A DNA stretch of 64,000 bases from Streptomyces sp. RKAG293. GTDB lineage: Bacteria > Actinomycetota > Actinomycetes > Streptomycetales > Streptomycetaceae. The position numbers and the translations under genes are program-made. The notes below the pieces were generated by a model, which was given only the letters and a program-made list of their open reading frames with translations, did no database searches and had not been told where the DNA came from. Positions 52,862 through 60,544 of the stretch are shown here, in pieces. Within the stretch, counting starts at the first letter, position 1, and the number at the start of each line of letters is the position of its first letter. The stretch is from NCBI RefSeq assembly GCF_023701745.1, contig NZ_JAJOZB010000001.1, positions 9,055,198-9,119,197 on the forward strand, written 5' to 3'.

Positions 52862-53425
52862 ATGTCTACGCCGCCTGTGATTCTCTTGCTATCCGGAAGC
52901 CTGCGTGCTGGTTCCTCCAACGAGACTGTGCTGCGCACGGCACAGGCCGTGGCGCCGTCGCATCTGCGCACGGCCTTCTATGACGGCCTGGGGAGGCTTC
53001 CGCACTTCAATCCCGATGATGACACCGATCCGCTGCCGCCTTCGGTGGCCGAGTTGCGCGCGGCGATCGCCGAGGCAACTGCGGTCTTGATCTGCACCCC
53101 GGAGTACGCAGGCACTTTGCCGGGCTCGTTCAAGAACCTGCTGGACTGGACGGTCGGCGGTACTGAGATCTGCGACAAGCCCGTGGCCTGGGTGAACGCG
53201 GCTGCTCCTGGCCGTGGCCTGGGTGCGGAGGCCACGCTGCGGACGGTGCTCGGCTACACCGGCGCGTACATCGTGGAGGAGGCGTGCGCGAAAATTCCGG
53301 TGGACCACAGGATGGCTGACTCGGACGGAGTCATTGCCGATTCGGAGGCGCGCAAGCGGATCACCCACGTGCTCGGCCTGTTGGCAGGTCCCCGTGGACC
53401 GGCGACAAAGCCCGAGCAGGCATAG
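52862..53425 (+). CDS. NADPH-dependent FMN reductase (flavodoxin-like)
   Basis: 187 residues. PVILLLSGSLRAGSSNETVL at residues 5-24 is the phosphate-binding loop (S-G-S-x-R-x-x-S-x-N). LICTPEYAGTLPGSFKNLLD is the conserved P-E-Y-x-x-x-x-P-G-x-x-K-N-x-L-D-W block, and WVNAAAPGRGLGAEATLRTV follows. The start is ATG 52862. Cytosolic quinone, azo or flavin reductase. The gene begins 70 bp after the right end of the IS1380 element, so its original promoter may have been displaced. Confidence 0.92.
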   Translation: MSTPPVILLLSGSLRAGSSNETVLRTAQAVAPSHLRTAFYDGLGRLPHFNPDDDTDPLPPSVAELRAAIAEATAVLICTPEYAGTLPGSFKNLLDWTVGGTEICDKPVAWVNAAAPGRGLGAEATLRTVLGYTGAYIVEEACAKIPVDHRMADSDGVIADSEARKRITHVLGLLAGPRGPATKPEQA

Positions 53426-53524
53426 GGCCGGTTAGGTCATTCATGTCTGCGGTCATAGCCGGATTGCGGCGGCGCCGCCCTGCCCTCGCAGCCGAGGTTC
53501 GGCCAGGCCACCTCCGCTGCACTT

Positions 53525-53935
53525 TCACGCGTCGGCGGACGTGATCCGGGTGCCTTGGGCAGAGACCAGGCGCCATCCTGCAGCAGAGTCCGCTGTGAAG
53601 ACGTGGGTGTAGCGGCTTCCGGCGGTGAAGGTGGTGCCATCAGAGTTGGCGAAGTTCATGTTGGTCCGCCCAACCACGATGCCAACGTCGCCGTGGCGAC
53701 GGACAACAGCCTCCTCGGGGAAGGACTCGACGGCGGGAAATGTGACGGTTCCGGACGAGACCGCAGCGAGCAGGGCGAATCGGGGGACGACCGAACCGTC
53801 CTCGATGCTGACCAGGATGAAGTCGTCTGCCAGCAGTTCGCCCAGGCAGGCGGTGTCGGCGGAGACCAGCGCGTTGAAGAAGCGCTGGTCGTGCTCGACC
53901 AGCGCTGCACGGTCACCGAGATCAGCAGTGGGCAT
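53525..53935 (-). CDS. NTF2-like (SnoaL/DUF4440-type) protein
   Basis: 136 residues. VEHDQRFFNALVSADTACLG, then LLADDFILVSIEDGSVVPRF, is the first helix-strand unit of DUF4440/SnoaL_3 proteins, and VVGRTNMNFANSDGTTF, then YTHVFTADSAAGWRLVSAQG, the beta-sheet end. The start is ATG 53933-53935; the upstream sequence has no strong ribosome binding site. A cone-shaped hydrophobic pocket protein; enzyme or ligand-binding role unknown. Confidence 0.8.
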   Translation of the reverse strand: MPTADLGDRAALVEHDQRFFNALVSADTACLGELLADDFILVSIEDGSVVPRFALLAAVSSGTVTFPAVESFPEEAVVRRHGDVGIVVGRTNMNFANSDGTTFTAGSRYTHVFTADSAAGWRLVSAQGTRITSADA

Positions 53936-54119
53936 GATTGTTTGTTCCGTTCTGCGAGGGAGCAACTGCCACGGGTGTGTGGCAGCGGCTTCCACGAAGA
54001 TAAGCCTTGACGCAGGCGTTAAGGCAAAGCGCTGCGGGGCCAGGTGCTCGCACGCCGGCTCGCGTAGGCGAGGAAAGCGCACAAGCCCTTGTCCAGGCCG
54101 ACGAGCCTGCTCGCAGCTG

Positions 54120-54525
54120 TTACTGCCCTGAATATCGGGCCTCCTCCCTTGGGTCGCCGCCGATTCTGAGGCAGACCTGTTCGCGGCTGCCGAGGATGTC
54201 CTCGCAGACCCAGCGAGCGGGCAGCAGGAGTGCGGAACCTGGGAGACGGACAGCCCGGCGGTGCTCATGGACACCGACCAGGCCGGGCAGACCGCACCGC
54301 TCGGCCAGGCGTACCAGCGGCTCCAGACTGCCGTAGGCGACCAGGGTCGGGTCATCGAACGCCGCCAGGACCGCTGCGGGGGCATGGGAGGATTGCACGT
54401 GAGAGATGCCTTGCTGTACTTGCCGGATGGAACCCTAGAGAAGTCCCATCCTCGCAGGTCACAAGGCATCTCTTTGTTTCCGCGTCCCACGCTCAGCAGG
54501 CATCAACCGGTGCATCCGGGTTCAG
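54120..54525 (-). mobile_element. Truncated second copy of the IS1380 element
   Basis: From about 54285 to 54525 the sequence is nearly identical to 52561-52791 (transposase start and terminal repeat). The terminal repeat accords with CTGAACCCGGATGCACCGGT at 54525-54506. The transposase frame keeps SHAPAAVLAAFDDPTLVAYG and LAERCGLPGLVG, then leaves the family. The remaining 1.3 kb of the element is missing. Confidence 0.88.
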
Positions 54526-54534
54526 CCAGTGATC

Positions 54535-54879
54535 ATGACTGCCGACCAGGACGTTCTGGTCGGCTTCTATACGCAATTGTTCGGCGCTGAGGAGGTCTTC
54601 CGGGTCCCGGCGGAAGGCCCGGCCTTCTACCTCGGTTTGCGTATCGGTGACACCGACCTCGGGCTGGTGGCGAAGGCGGACGCGGGGACTTCGGCGGCGT
54701 CGCGGATCCTGCTCAGCATCGGTGTCGATGACGTCGACGAGACGCTCGGCCGGGTAGAGGCGCTGGGCGGCTCGGTCCGCTCCGGCCCCAACGACATGCC
54801 GTGGGGACAGCGCGTCGCCCACATCCAGGACCCCGACGGCAACCCGGTCAACCTTACGCAGCCGATCCCGGCCCGGTGA
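54535..54879 (+). CDS. VOC family protein lacking its first strand
   Basis: 114 residues. GFYTQLFGAEEVFRVPAEG, then SRILLSIGVDDVDETLGRVE and GQRVAHIQDPDGNPVNLTQP, is a glyoxalase/VOC module. Relatives have about 20 more residues before the helix (the first beta-strand with the metal ligand). Here the IS1380 terminal repeat ends at 54525, ten bases upstream of ATG 54535, so the IS has beheaded the gene. It may be expressed from a new start but would lack the first metal ligand. Confidence 0.75.
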   Translation: MTADQDVLVGFYTQLFGAEEVFRVPAEGPAFYLGLRIGDTDLGLVAKADAGTSAASRILLSIGVDDVDETLGRVEALGGSVRSGPNDMPWGQRVAHIQDPDGNPVNLTQPIPAR

Positions 54880-54924
54880 CGCTGCTCCGGTGACGCTGGT
54901 TCAGGGGCGTGTGCTGCTCGTGGG

Positions 54925-55375
54925 CTACTGCCTGCGGTAGAGGTCGATGGTCGGCAGTGGCCTCGATGTTCGTCCGGACGAGCAGCGCGCGCAGCCGGTG
55001 GGTGGCGCGGGCGGGACCGGTACGGGGCTTGGTGAGGATCCGCTAGATCCCTCACGTTGCCAACGCGTCGAGTGGCGGTGGCGAGGTCGGTGGGCACAGC
55101 CGCGTTCGACGTGGACGCGTCCGGCGGCCAGGACCCGGTTGGCCTCTGCCTGGGCGGATGCGGGCCGGTGGGTGCGGGTGGCCGGGAAGCCGGTGACGAC
55201 CACCGGATCGTCCCCGGCGTCGTCCAGGCCGAGGAAGCCCGGGCCGGCCAGGGCGCCGGGGCCGGCCGCATGCGGGTGGGCCAGGATGCGGTCGCGGCGG
55301 GCGGCGGTGATGTCGTGGGGGCGGCCGGGCCGGGCGGCCGACCCTGCTCGACCTGCTCGGCCTGCTCAACGCTCG
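54925..55375 (-). pseudogene. Remnant of a DDE_Tnp_4-type (HARBI-like) IS5-group transposase
   Basis: On the minus strand HDITAARRDRILAHPHAA, then DDAGDDPVVVTGFPATRTHR (catalytic region), AQAEANRVLAAGRVHVERGC with the Glu, and, in another frame after about 55045, TKPRTGPARATHRLRALLVR, then TNIEA. This order matches the last third of transposases of this type. Two frame changes are present. Confidence 0.65.
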
Positions 55376-55425
55376 GCCTGACCGGCCTGACCGGCCTGAC
55401 CGGCCTGACCGGCCTGACCGGCCTG
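55375..55425. repeat. 9-bp tandem repeat (GGCCTGACC)5
   Basis: Five perfect units plus GGCCTG. It sits between the transposase remnant and the biosynthetic locus; no gene covers it. Confidence 0.9.
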
Positions 55426-55763
55426 CCGGCGCGGGATTACGGAGCCGTGGAATCCGCCGGGGCTACGCGGCCGTGGAATCCGCGGACTCCCGCTCGGCCG
55501 GCCCCTGCCAGTGCGATGCGTGTCCTTGCGCGGTCGTGCGCCGGGCACCCCGCCTGCCCCCGACGACCGGCGCCACCACCGGATCCACGACCGGCGTCCG
55601 GACCGGCACCCCGTCCTCCCGCCATGACTGGCACCCCGCCTCCCGCCATGACCGGAACCCCGTCCTGCCGCCAAGACCGGCGCCACGGCCGGATCCAGGA
55701 CCGCCACCCCGCCTACCGCCCGGAGCGGTGCCAGGTCCGGTGCTTGGGGGTGGGTGGTGGGTG
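55426..55763. other. Low-complexity Gly/Pro/Arg-coding stretch
   Basis: Very GC-rich, with many partial repeats of the type CCGGAACCCCGT and GCCATGAC. No start signals on either strand and no gene. Confidence 0.4.
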
Positions 55764-56183
55764 TTAGATCGCGGCTGCGCGGAGGCGTAGTGCGGTCGGT
55801 GCGGGGGGCAGGAGGATGCGGTGGGGGGTGGGGGTGCGGGCGGAGAGGATCTCGCGTAGGAGGTGTTCGCGTTGTTGGGGGCTGCCGGGGCGGCCGGGCA
55901 GGACGCGTTGCCATCGGGTGTCGGGGCGGGGGCCGGTGGCGGCGGTGGGGTGGTGTTCGGCGCGGTATTCCAACAGGACGCTGGCGTCGAGGCCGGGGGG
56001 CAGCCGGGTCAGGCCGATCAGGATGCGGGTCTCGGGGAAGTGCACGGCGATGGTGTCGAGCAGGCAGGACACGTGGAGGGCGTCGGCGAGGAGGGTGTCG
56101 CCGATGATCAGGGCGAAGCGCAGGGCCAGTCCTTGGCTGTGCAGGGCCGGGCGTCCGCGCGGGGGGCTGGGTGTGGCGTCCAT
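55764..56183 (-). CDS. Hypothetical protein at the end of the creE-creD operon
   Basis: 139 residues. ATG 56181-56183 with GAGGGGAA upstream. It begins 15 bp after the creD stop, in the same direction. The segment LRFALIIGDTLLADALHVSC, then LLDTIAVHFPETRILIGLTR and EYRAEHHPT, has mixed alpha/beta character. The end is Arg/Pro/Ala-rich (RILLPPAPTALRLRAAAI). No family is recognised. Because neighbouring genes show single-base contractions, the true reading frame could be longer. It is part of the operon by position, so it may contribute to the same pathway. Confidence 0.55.
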   Translation of the reverse strand: MDATPSPPRGRPALHSQGLALRFALIIGDTLLADALHVSCLLDTIAVHFPETRILIGLTRLPPGLDASVLLEYRAEHHPTAATGPRPDTRWQRVLPGRPGSPQQREHLLREILSARTPTPHRILLPPAPTALRLRAAAI

Positions 56184-56198
56184 GGCGGCAGATTCCCC

Positions 56199-57875
56199 TC
56201 AGGGCGTGGGTCCGGTGACGGGGCGCGGGGGTGGGGTGGTGAGGGCGGCGTCGACCAGGGCGGCGGCGGCTCCGGTGTAGGTGGTGGGGTCGAGGAGGTC
56301 CGCGAGGTCGGCGGCGTCGAGCAGGCCGTGGAGTTCGGGGGCGCCGGCCAGGATCGCGCCCAACGGAGTACCGGTGCTCTCGGCGGTGTGGCAGGCCCGG
56401 GTGATGAGGTCCTTCGCGGTGCGGGCGCCCAGGTGTGGGGCCAGGGTCCGGGTCAGGCGTTCCGAAACGATCCGGCCGCCGGTCAGGTGCAGGTTGGTGT
56501 GCATGCGGGCGGGGTCGACGACCAGGCCCGCGGTGAGTTCGGCGGCGGTGTGCGCGGCTCCGCCGGCCAGTCTCAGGCATTCGCGCAGCAGGGCCCATTC
56601 GGCGTGCCAGGCCCCGGCGGAGCGTTCGTCCTCCGAGACCAGGCACTGGGTCAGGCCGGCCGCGATCACCGGGACCTGCAGGGCCGCGGAGCGGATCAAC
56701 GTCGCCAGGACCGGGTTGCGTTTGTGGGGCATCGCGGAGGAGGCGCCGCGCCCGGCGGCGGCGGGTTCGGTGACCTCGGCCACCTCGGTCCTGGTCAGGC
56801 CCTGCACGTCGATGGCGATCTTGCCGAGGGAGCCGGTGGTGAAGGCCAGGGCCGCGGCGAGGTCGGCGAGGGGGGTGCGCAGGGTGTGCCAGGGCAGGAC
56901 GGGCCGGGCCAGGCCGGTCTCCCCGGCGTACGCGTCGGCCAGCCGGTCCAGCTGGTTGAGCGGGTCGTCGGGTGCGGGGCGGGGGCCGGGCGGAAGGTAT
57001 CCGGCCAGGGTCCCGGCCGCGCCGCCGAGGCTGAAGGGCAGGTTGCCGTCGAGGAGCCGGTCCACGCGCAGCCGGGCATCGCTGACCAGGTGGCGCCAGC
57101 CGGCGGCTTTGAGGCCGAAGGTGGTGGGTGCGGCGTGCAGGGCCAGGGTGCGCCCGGCCATGGGGGTGTCGCGGTGTTCGCGGGCCAGGGCGGTCAGGGC
57201 GTCGATGACGCGGGTGAGGTCGCCGCGGATGATCCGCAGGGTGCGGTCGGCGACGAGCATGGCCGCGGTGTCGAGGATGTCCTGACTGGTGGAGCCGTGG
57301 TGGACGTACTCGGCCGCGGCGGGGTCCTGCGCGGCGACCAGCGCGGTCAGTGCGTTGACCAGCCCCACGACGGGGTTGGCGCTGAGCCGGGAGCCGCGGG
57401 CCAGGGCGGTCAGGTCGAAGCGGTCGGCGTGCGCGACGTCGGTGATGGTCTTCGCCGCTGTCGCGGGCAGGGTGCCGGTGGTGGCCTGGGCGCGGGCGAG
57501 GGCGGCTTCGGCGTCGAGCATCGCCTGCAGCCAGGCGGTGTCGCACACCGCGGCCTCGGCGGGAGTGCCCGCCCGGACGGGAGACAGCAACCCCGCATCC
57601 AACCCCGGCGGCTCTCCGGGGTCCGCCGCCGCCACGGGCGCCACCTGCCCCGACCCTACGACCAACGCCGCCGCAGGCGCTGCTGCGGACACGGCCCCGG
57701 CCACCACCCCGGACGCCGCCCCCGATCCGGGCGCGGCCTTGCGGCCGTCTGCCGTGCTCGGCGCGGCACCCGCCGCGGCTGCCGTTGCCGGCACCGCCCC
57801 GTTGCGGCCACTGCTCCGGACGCCGCCCCGATCCGGGCGCGGCCTTGCGGCCGTCTGCCGTGCTCGGCGCGGCAC
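56199..57875 (-). CDS. creD: CreD-like nitrosuccinate lyase (aspartase/fumarase superfamily)
   Basis: The enzyme part covers about 470 residues from GLDAGLLSPVRAGTPAEAAV. Superfamily landmarks are YVHHGSTSQDILDTAAMLVA (T-S-Q-D substrate block), RTLALHAAPTTFGLKAAGWR, and the catalytic loop GASSAMPHKRNPVLATLIRS (S-S-x-M-P-x-K-x-N). It falls in the PcaB/adenylosuccinate-lyase-like group. Immediately downstream of a creE homologue it is best read as nitrosuccinate lyase, which releases nitrous acid and fumarate. The N-terminus is problematic. The natural start appears to be ATG 57963-57961, overlapping the creE stop (ATGA), but two one-base contractions put it out of frame. The feature start given here is the furthest in-frame GTG; GTG 57642-57644 is another candidate. 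An Ala-rich, repeat-derived extension of over 60 residues precedes the enzyme. Confidence 0.82.
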   Translation of the reverse strand: MPRRARQTAARPRPDRGGVRSSGRNGAVPATAAAAGAAPSTADGRKAAPGSGAASGVVAGAVSAAAPAAALVVGSGQVAPVAAADPGEPPGLDAGLLSPVRAGTPAEAAVCDTAWLQAMLDAEAALARAQATTGTLPATAAKTITDVAHADRFDLTALARGSRLSANPVVGLVNALTALVAAQDPAAAEYVHHGSTSQDILDTAAMLVADRTLRIIRGDLTRVIDALTALAREHRDTPMAGRTLALHAAPTTFGLKAAGWRHLVSDARLRVDRLLDGNLPFSLGGAAGTLAGYLPPGPRPAPDDPLNQLDRLADAYAGETGLARPVLPWHTLRTPLADLAAALAFTTGSLGKIAIDVQGLTRTEVAEVTEPAAAGRGASSAMPHKRNPVLATLIRSAALQVPVIAAGLTQCLVSEDERSAGAWHAEWALLRECLRLAGGAAHTAAELTAGLVVDPARMHTNLHLTGGRIVSERLTRTLAPHLGARTAKDLITRACHTAESTGTPLGAILAGAPELHGLLDAADLADLLDPTTYTGAAAALVDAALTTPPPRPVTGPTP

Positions 57876-57891
57876 CCGGCGCGGCTGCCGT
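57709..57891. repeat. Imperfect direct repeat (about 77 bp, offset 106-107) at the creD 5' end
   Basis: 57709-57785 and 57816-57891 are nearly identical, separated by 30 bp. Copy 1 has five C in the run at 57719-57723, copy 2 only four at 57826-57829. With one more base there and one more in the C4 run at 57797-57800 the offset would be 108 bp, that is 36 codons, and the frame would be continuous from the creD ATG into the enzyme. Confidence 0.85.
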
Positions 57892-57959
57892 CCCGGATGC
57901 GGGTTGCGGGGTGTCCGGCCCGGTGGGCGCCGCCGGTGGTCGAGGGTGCGGGTGCCGGG

Positions 57960-60164
57960 TCATGTCGTCACCTCGGTGAGCCGTCCGTCCGCGGGAGTGC
58001 TCTCGGTGAGCTGTCCCTCCGCAGGAGCATGGTCGGTGCGCCGTCCGTTCGCGGAGGCGTGGTCGCTGAGCCGTCCCTCCGCGGGAGCGCCGTCGCTGAG
58101 CCGGCCGTTCGCGGGAGCGTGGTCGGTGCGCCGTCCCTCCGCGGGAGCGTGTTCGGTGAGTTGGCCGTCCGCAGGAGCGTGGTTGGTGCGCCGTCCGTTC
58201 GCGGGAGCGTGGTCGGGCAGCGGGTCGTGGTCGTGGGTGTGGGGGCGGGCCGGGGACAGGGCCAGCACGGCGCGGGCGACGGCGTCGGAGTCGCCGAGGG
58301 TGACGGAGTTGACGCCGGGGCGCACGCCCGCGGCGGTGGCCCAGTGGACGGCTTCGGTGGGCACGCCGAACGCGAAGCGCCGCGGATGCGGGCGGCCTTG
58401 GGCGTCGACGAGCCGGTAGGGGCGGCGGGTGACGTCCAGGCCGCCGGTTTCGTAGAGGCGCCCGCAGGCGGCGGGGATGCGGAAGGGCCGGCACTGTCCG
58501 GTGGCCAGCAGGTGCCGCAGCAACGGGTCGGCGGTGTGGCGCAGGTCGGGTTCCGGGAGGCGGGCCTCGATCAGGGCGGTGGCCCGGTGGACGGCGCCGG
58601 GCACGGCGGGGGAGTGGGCGAGGAACGCGGGCCCGGTGGGGTCGAGGGTGACGCGGATGTTGCTGCCGACGATGTCGAGGACGCCGGCGTCGATCAGGGC
58701 GGTCATCTCCTCGATGCGGGAGACGGGCGGCCCGATCGACACAAACGCGTTGAGGCCGGTGTACCAGCCGTCGAGTTCGTCGCGGTGGGAGTCGCCGTCC
58801 AGGCCGGCGTGGTCCACCACGAGCCGGATCTCGTTGCGCAGGTCACGCAGCACGTCCAGCGCCGCCTTGTGCGGGTCGCGCACGTTGCCGGCCCGCGCCC
58901 GGCGGATGTCGTCGGCCAGGTGGGCCAACAGGCGCTCGCGGAACGCGGCGGGGCCGCTGAAGGTGTCGGTGCCGAAGGGGTGGGCGATGCTCTCCCAGCT
59001 CCAGCGGTCGCGGGGTGCGACGGCGAACCGGTCCAGGACCGCGCAGCGCTCGGGTCCGTCGGCGGCCCGCAGGTAGGCGGTGACCAGGCCGGCGGCGTGC
59101 GCGGTGCGGCCCTGGGCGCGAAGGAGCGTCTCGTAGTAGACGCTCTCCACCTCCTGGGCGATCAGCGGCCACAGGCTCGCGAGGAACTCCAGCCGGTCCT
59201 CGTGCTGGTGACGCCACGTCAGCTCCCCGATCCTGTGCGGGGTCAGCAGCCGGGGGGTGTGGCGGCCGGTGACACCTTTCTGGTTCTGGCCGCGCGCGTG
59301 GTAGGGCACGCCGCGGCGCGAGCCCGCGATCAGGTGCGGTTCGCGGCCGGAGGGCCGGTAGCGCAGGTGGGTGCGGTGGTCTTCGAAGACCCCGCCGCGG
59401 CCGGTGGTCAGCAGCGCCATGTAATCGAAGAAGTTCAGCCCCAGACCGCGCAGCAGCACCGGCTGACCGGGGGCCAGCACGGACAGGTCGACGTCGGCGG
59501 GGTTGGCCGGCGCCAGGTGCGTCAGCCGCAGCTGCTCCGCCTGCCGGGCGATGGCCTCGGTTCGCGTGGAGCGCAGATGGCCGAGGGTCAGCACGACCGC
59601 GTCGCAGTGCGGCAGGCGGGTGCCGTCGGCCAGCGTCAGCTGCTGCAGACCGCCGTGCTCGCCGCCGACGTCGTCCAGGGCCACCGCGCGCGAGCGGTGC
59701 ACGGTCACGCTCAGGTGCGCGGGCGCGGCGGCCACCACCCGGCGGAACGCGTCCTCGAGGTAGCACCCGTACAGGGCGCGGGTGGGGTAGGAGTCGGCGC
59801 CCAGGGCGCGGGCCTCGGCCAGCGTGCGGTCGTCGTACCCGCCCTGGATCTCCTGCAGGCGGTCCAGGGCGGCCAGGCGGCGGGCCCAGTCCAGGAGGCT
59901 GGGGCCGGTGGTGACCGGCCCGGCCATCTCCACGGAGTCGTCGGTGTAGAGGGTGACCTGCGAGGCGACGGTGTTCATCAGCAGGTCACGGGGCTGGTCG
60001 GTGCGCCAGACCTGGCCGGCGCCGGGCCGGGCCGGGTCGACGACGTGCACGCTCAGCGCCGTCTTCGCGGCCGATGCCCGCTCGTTGGCGCACAGCCGTT
60101 CCAGTACGGACAGGCCGCGTGGTCCGGCGCCGACCACGCAGACGGTGAACCGGTGCGCGCTCAT
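57960..60164 (-). CDS. creE: CreE-like FAD-dependent aspartate N-monooxygenase
   Basis: 734 residues. FTVCVVGAGPRGLSVLERLC at residues 5-24 is the FAD-binding GxGxxG of the NAD_binding_9 group. Further blocks are VVDPARPGAGQVWRTDQPRD, CDAVVLTLGHLRSTRTE, and PVLLRGLGLNFFDYMALLTT with a second GxGxxx. YHARGQNQKGVTGRHTPRLL and WSWESIAHPFGTDTFSGPA follow. Size and blocks fit CreE, which oxidises aspartate to nitrosuccinate in cremeomycin-type pathways. The catalytic part ends at about residue 655 (ARAVLALSPARPH). The last 84 residues are eight 10-residue repeats. The start is ATG 60162-60164, which is also the first unit of an upstream 39-bp repeat array. It overlaps creD by ATGA. Cytosolic. Confidence 0.85.
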   Translation of the reverse strand: MSAHRFTVCVVGAGPRGLSVLERLCANERASAAKTALSVHVVDPARPGAGQVWRTDQPRDLLMNTVASQVTLYTDDSVEMAGPVTTGPSLLDWARRLAALDRLQEIQGGYDDRTLAEARALGADSYPTRALYGCYLEDAFRRVVAAAPAHLSVTVHRSRAVALDDVGGEHGGLQQLTLADGTRLPHCDAVVLTLGHLRSTRTEAIARQAEQLRLTHLAPANPADVDLSVLAPGQPVLLRGLGLNFFDYMALLTTGRGGVFEDHRTHLRYRPSGREPHLIAGSRRGVPYHARGQNQKGVTGRHTPRLLTPHRIGELTWRHQHEDRLEFLASLWPLIAQEVESVYYETLLRAQGRTAHAAGLVTAYLRAADGPERCAVLDRFAVAPRDRWSWESIAHPFGTDTFSGPAAFRERLLAHLADDIRRARAGNVRDPHKAALDVLRDLRNEIRLVVDHAGLDGDSHRDELDGWYTGLNAFVSIGPPVSRIEEMTALIDAGVLDIVGSNIRVTLDPTGPAFLAHSPAVPGAVHRATALIEARLPEPDLRHTADPLLRHLLATGQCRPFRIPAACGRLYETGGLDVTRRPYRLVDAQGRPHPRRFAFGVPTEAVHWATAAGVRPGVNSVTLGDSDAVARAVLALSPARPHTHDHDPLPDHAPANGRRTNHAPADGQLTEHAPAEGRRTDHAPANGRLSDGAPAEGRLSDHASANGRRTDHAPAEGQLTESTPADGRLTEVTT
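57975..58214. repeat. 30-bp tandem repeat encoding the CreE C-terminal tail (8 units)
   Basis: The units encode DHAPANGRRT, NHAPADGQLT, EHAPAEGRRT, DHAPANGRLS, DGAPAEGRLS, DHASANGRRT, DHAPAEGQLT and ESTPADGRLT. The alternating P-A-x-G-R/Q and acidic/His positions make it a low-complexity, probably disordered tail. Confidence 0.92.
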
Positions 60165-60480
60165 GAGGCATCCCCGCGGACGGTGAACGGGGTCGCGCTC
60201 ACGGGGGCATCCACCCGGACGGTGAACCGGTGCGCGCTCACGGCGCCGACCCCGCGGACGGTGAACCGGTGCGCGTTTACGGGGCATCCCCGCGGACGGT
60301 GAACCGGTGCGCGCTCATGAGGCATCCCGCGGACGGTGAACGGGGTCGCGTTCATGGGGGTATCCACCCGGACGGTGAACGGGGTCGCGCTCACGGGGGC
60401 ATCACCCGGACGGTGAACCGGTGCGGGCTCACGGGGGTATCCACGCGGACGGTGAACTGGGTCGCGCTCACGGGGCGTCC
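60141..60480. repeat. 39-bp minisatellite containing the creE start codon (9 units)
   Basis: GACGGTGAAC recurs at 60141, 60179, 60218, 60257, 60295, 60332, 60371, 60409 and 60448, that is with periods of 38, 39, 39, 38, 37, 39, 38 and 39. Each unit on the minus strand reads as start codon (ATG or GTG) followed by S-A-x-x-F-T-V-R-x-x-x-P. The first unit is the real beginning of creE (MSAHRFTVCVVGAG). At 39 bp each unit would be 13 codons; the shorter ones break the frame. Confidence 0.93.
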
Positions 60481-60544
60481 TCCCTTCGGGCCGGGCGCGG
60501 TCCGGGGCGGGGCGGGCTTGCCCCCGGCCCCGGACCGCGGGGGA

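Noticed and set aside
55366..58494. A 1042-codon minus-strand frame running through the creD region
   Set aside because: It is in a different frame from the recognisable lyase, is an Arg/Pro/Gly-rich shadow of very GC-rich DNA and has no domain. Only its first codons, at 57963, are of interest as the probable original creD start.
55863..60302. A 1479-codon plus-strand frame opposite creD and creE
   Set aside because: Gly/Val/Gln-rich antisense shadow with no ribosome binding site or motif; the minus strand encodes clear enzymes.
60141..60480. CRISPR array
   Set aside because: The 39-bp units are directly abutting and there are no unique spacers between repeats; units encode the creE start. 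No cas gene is in the window.
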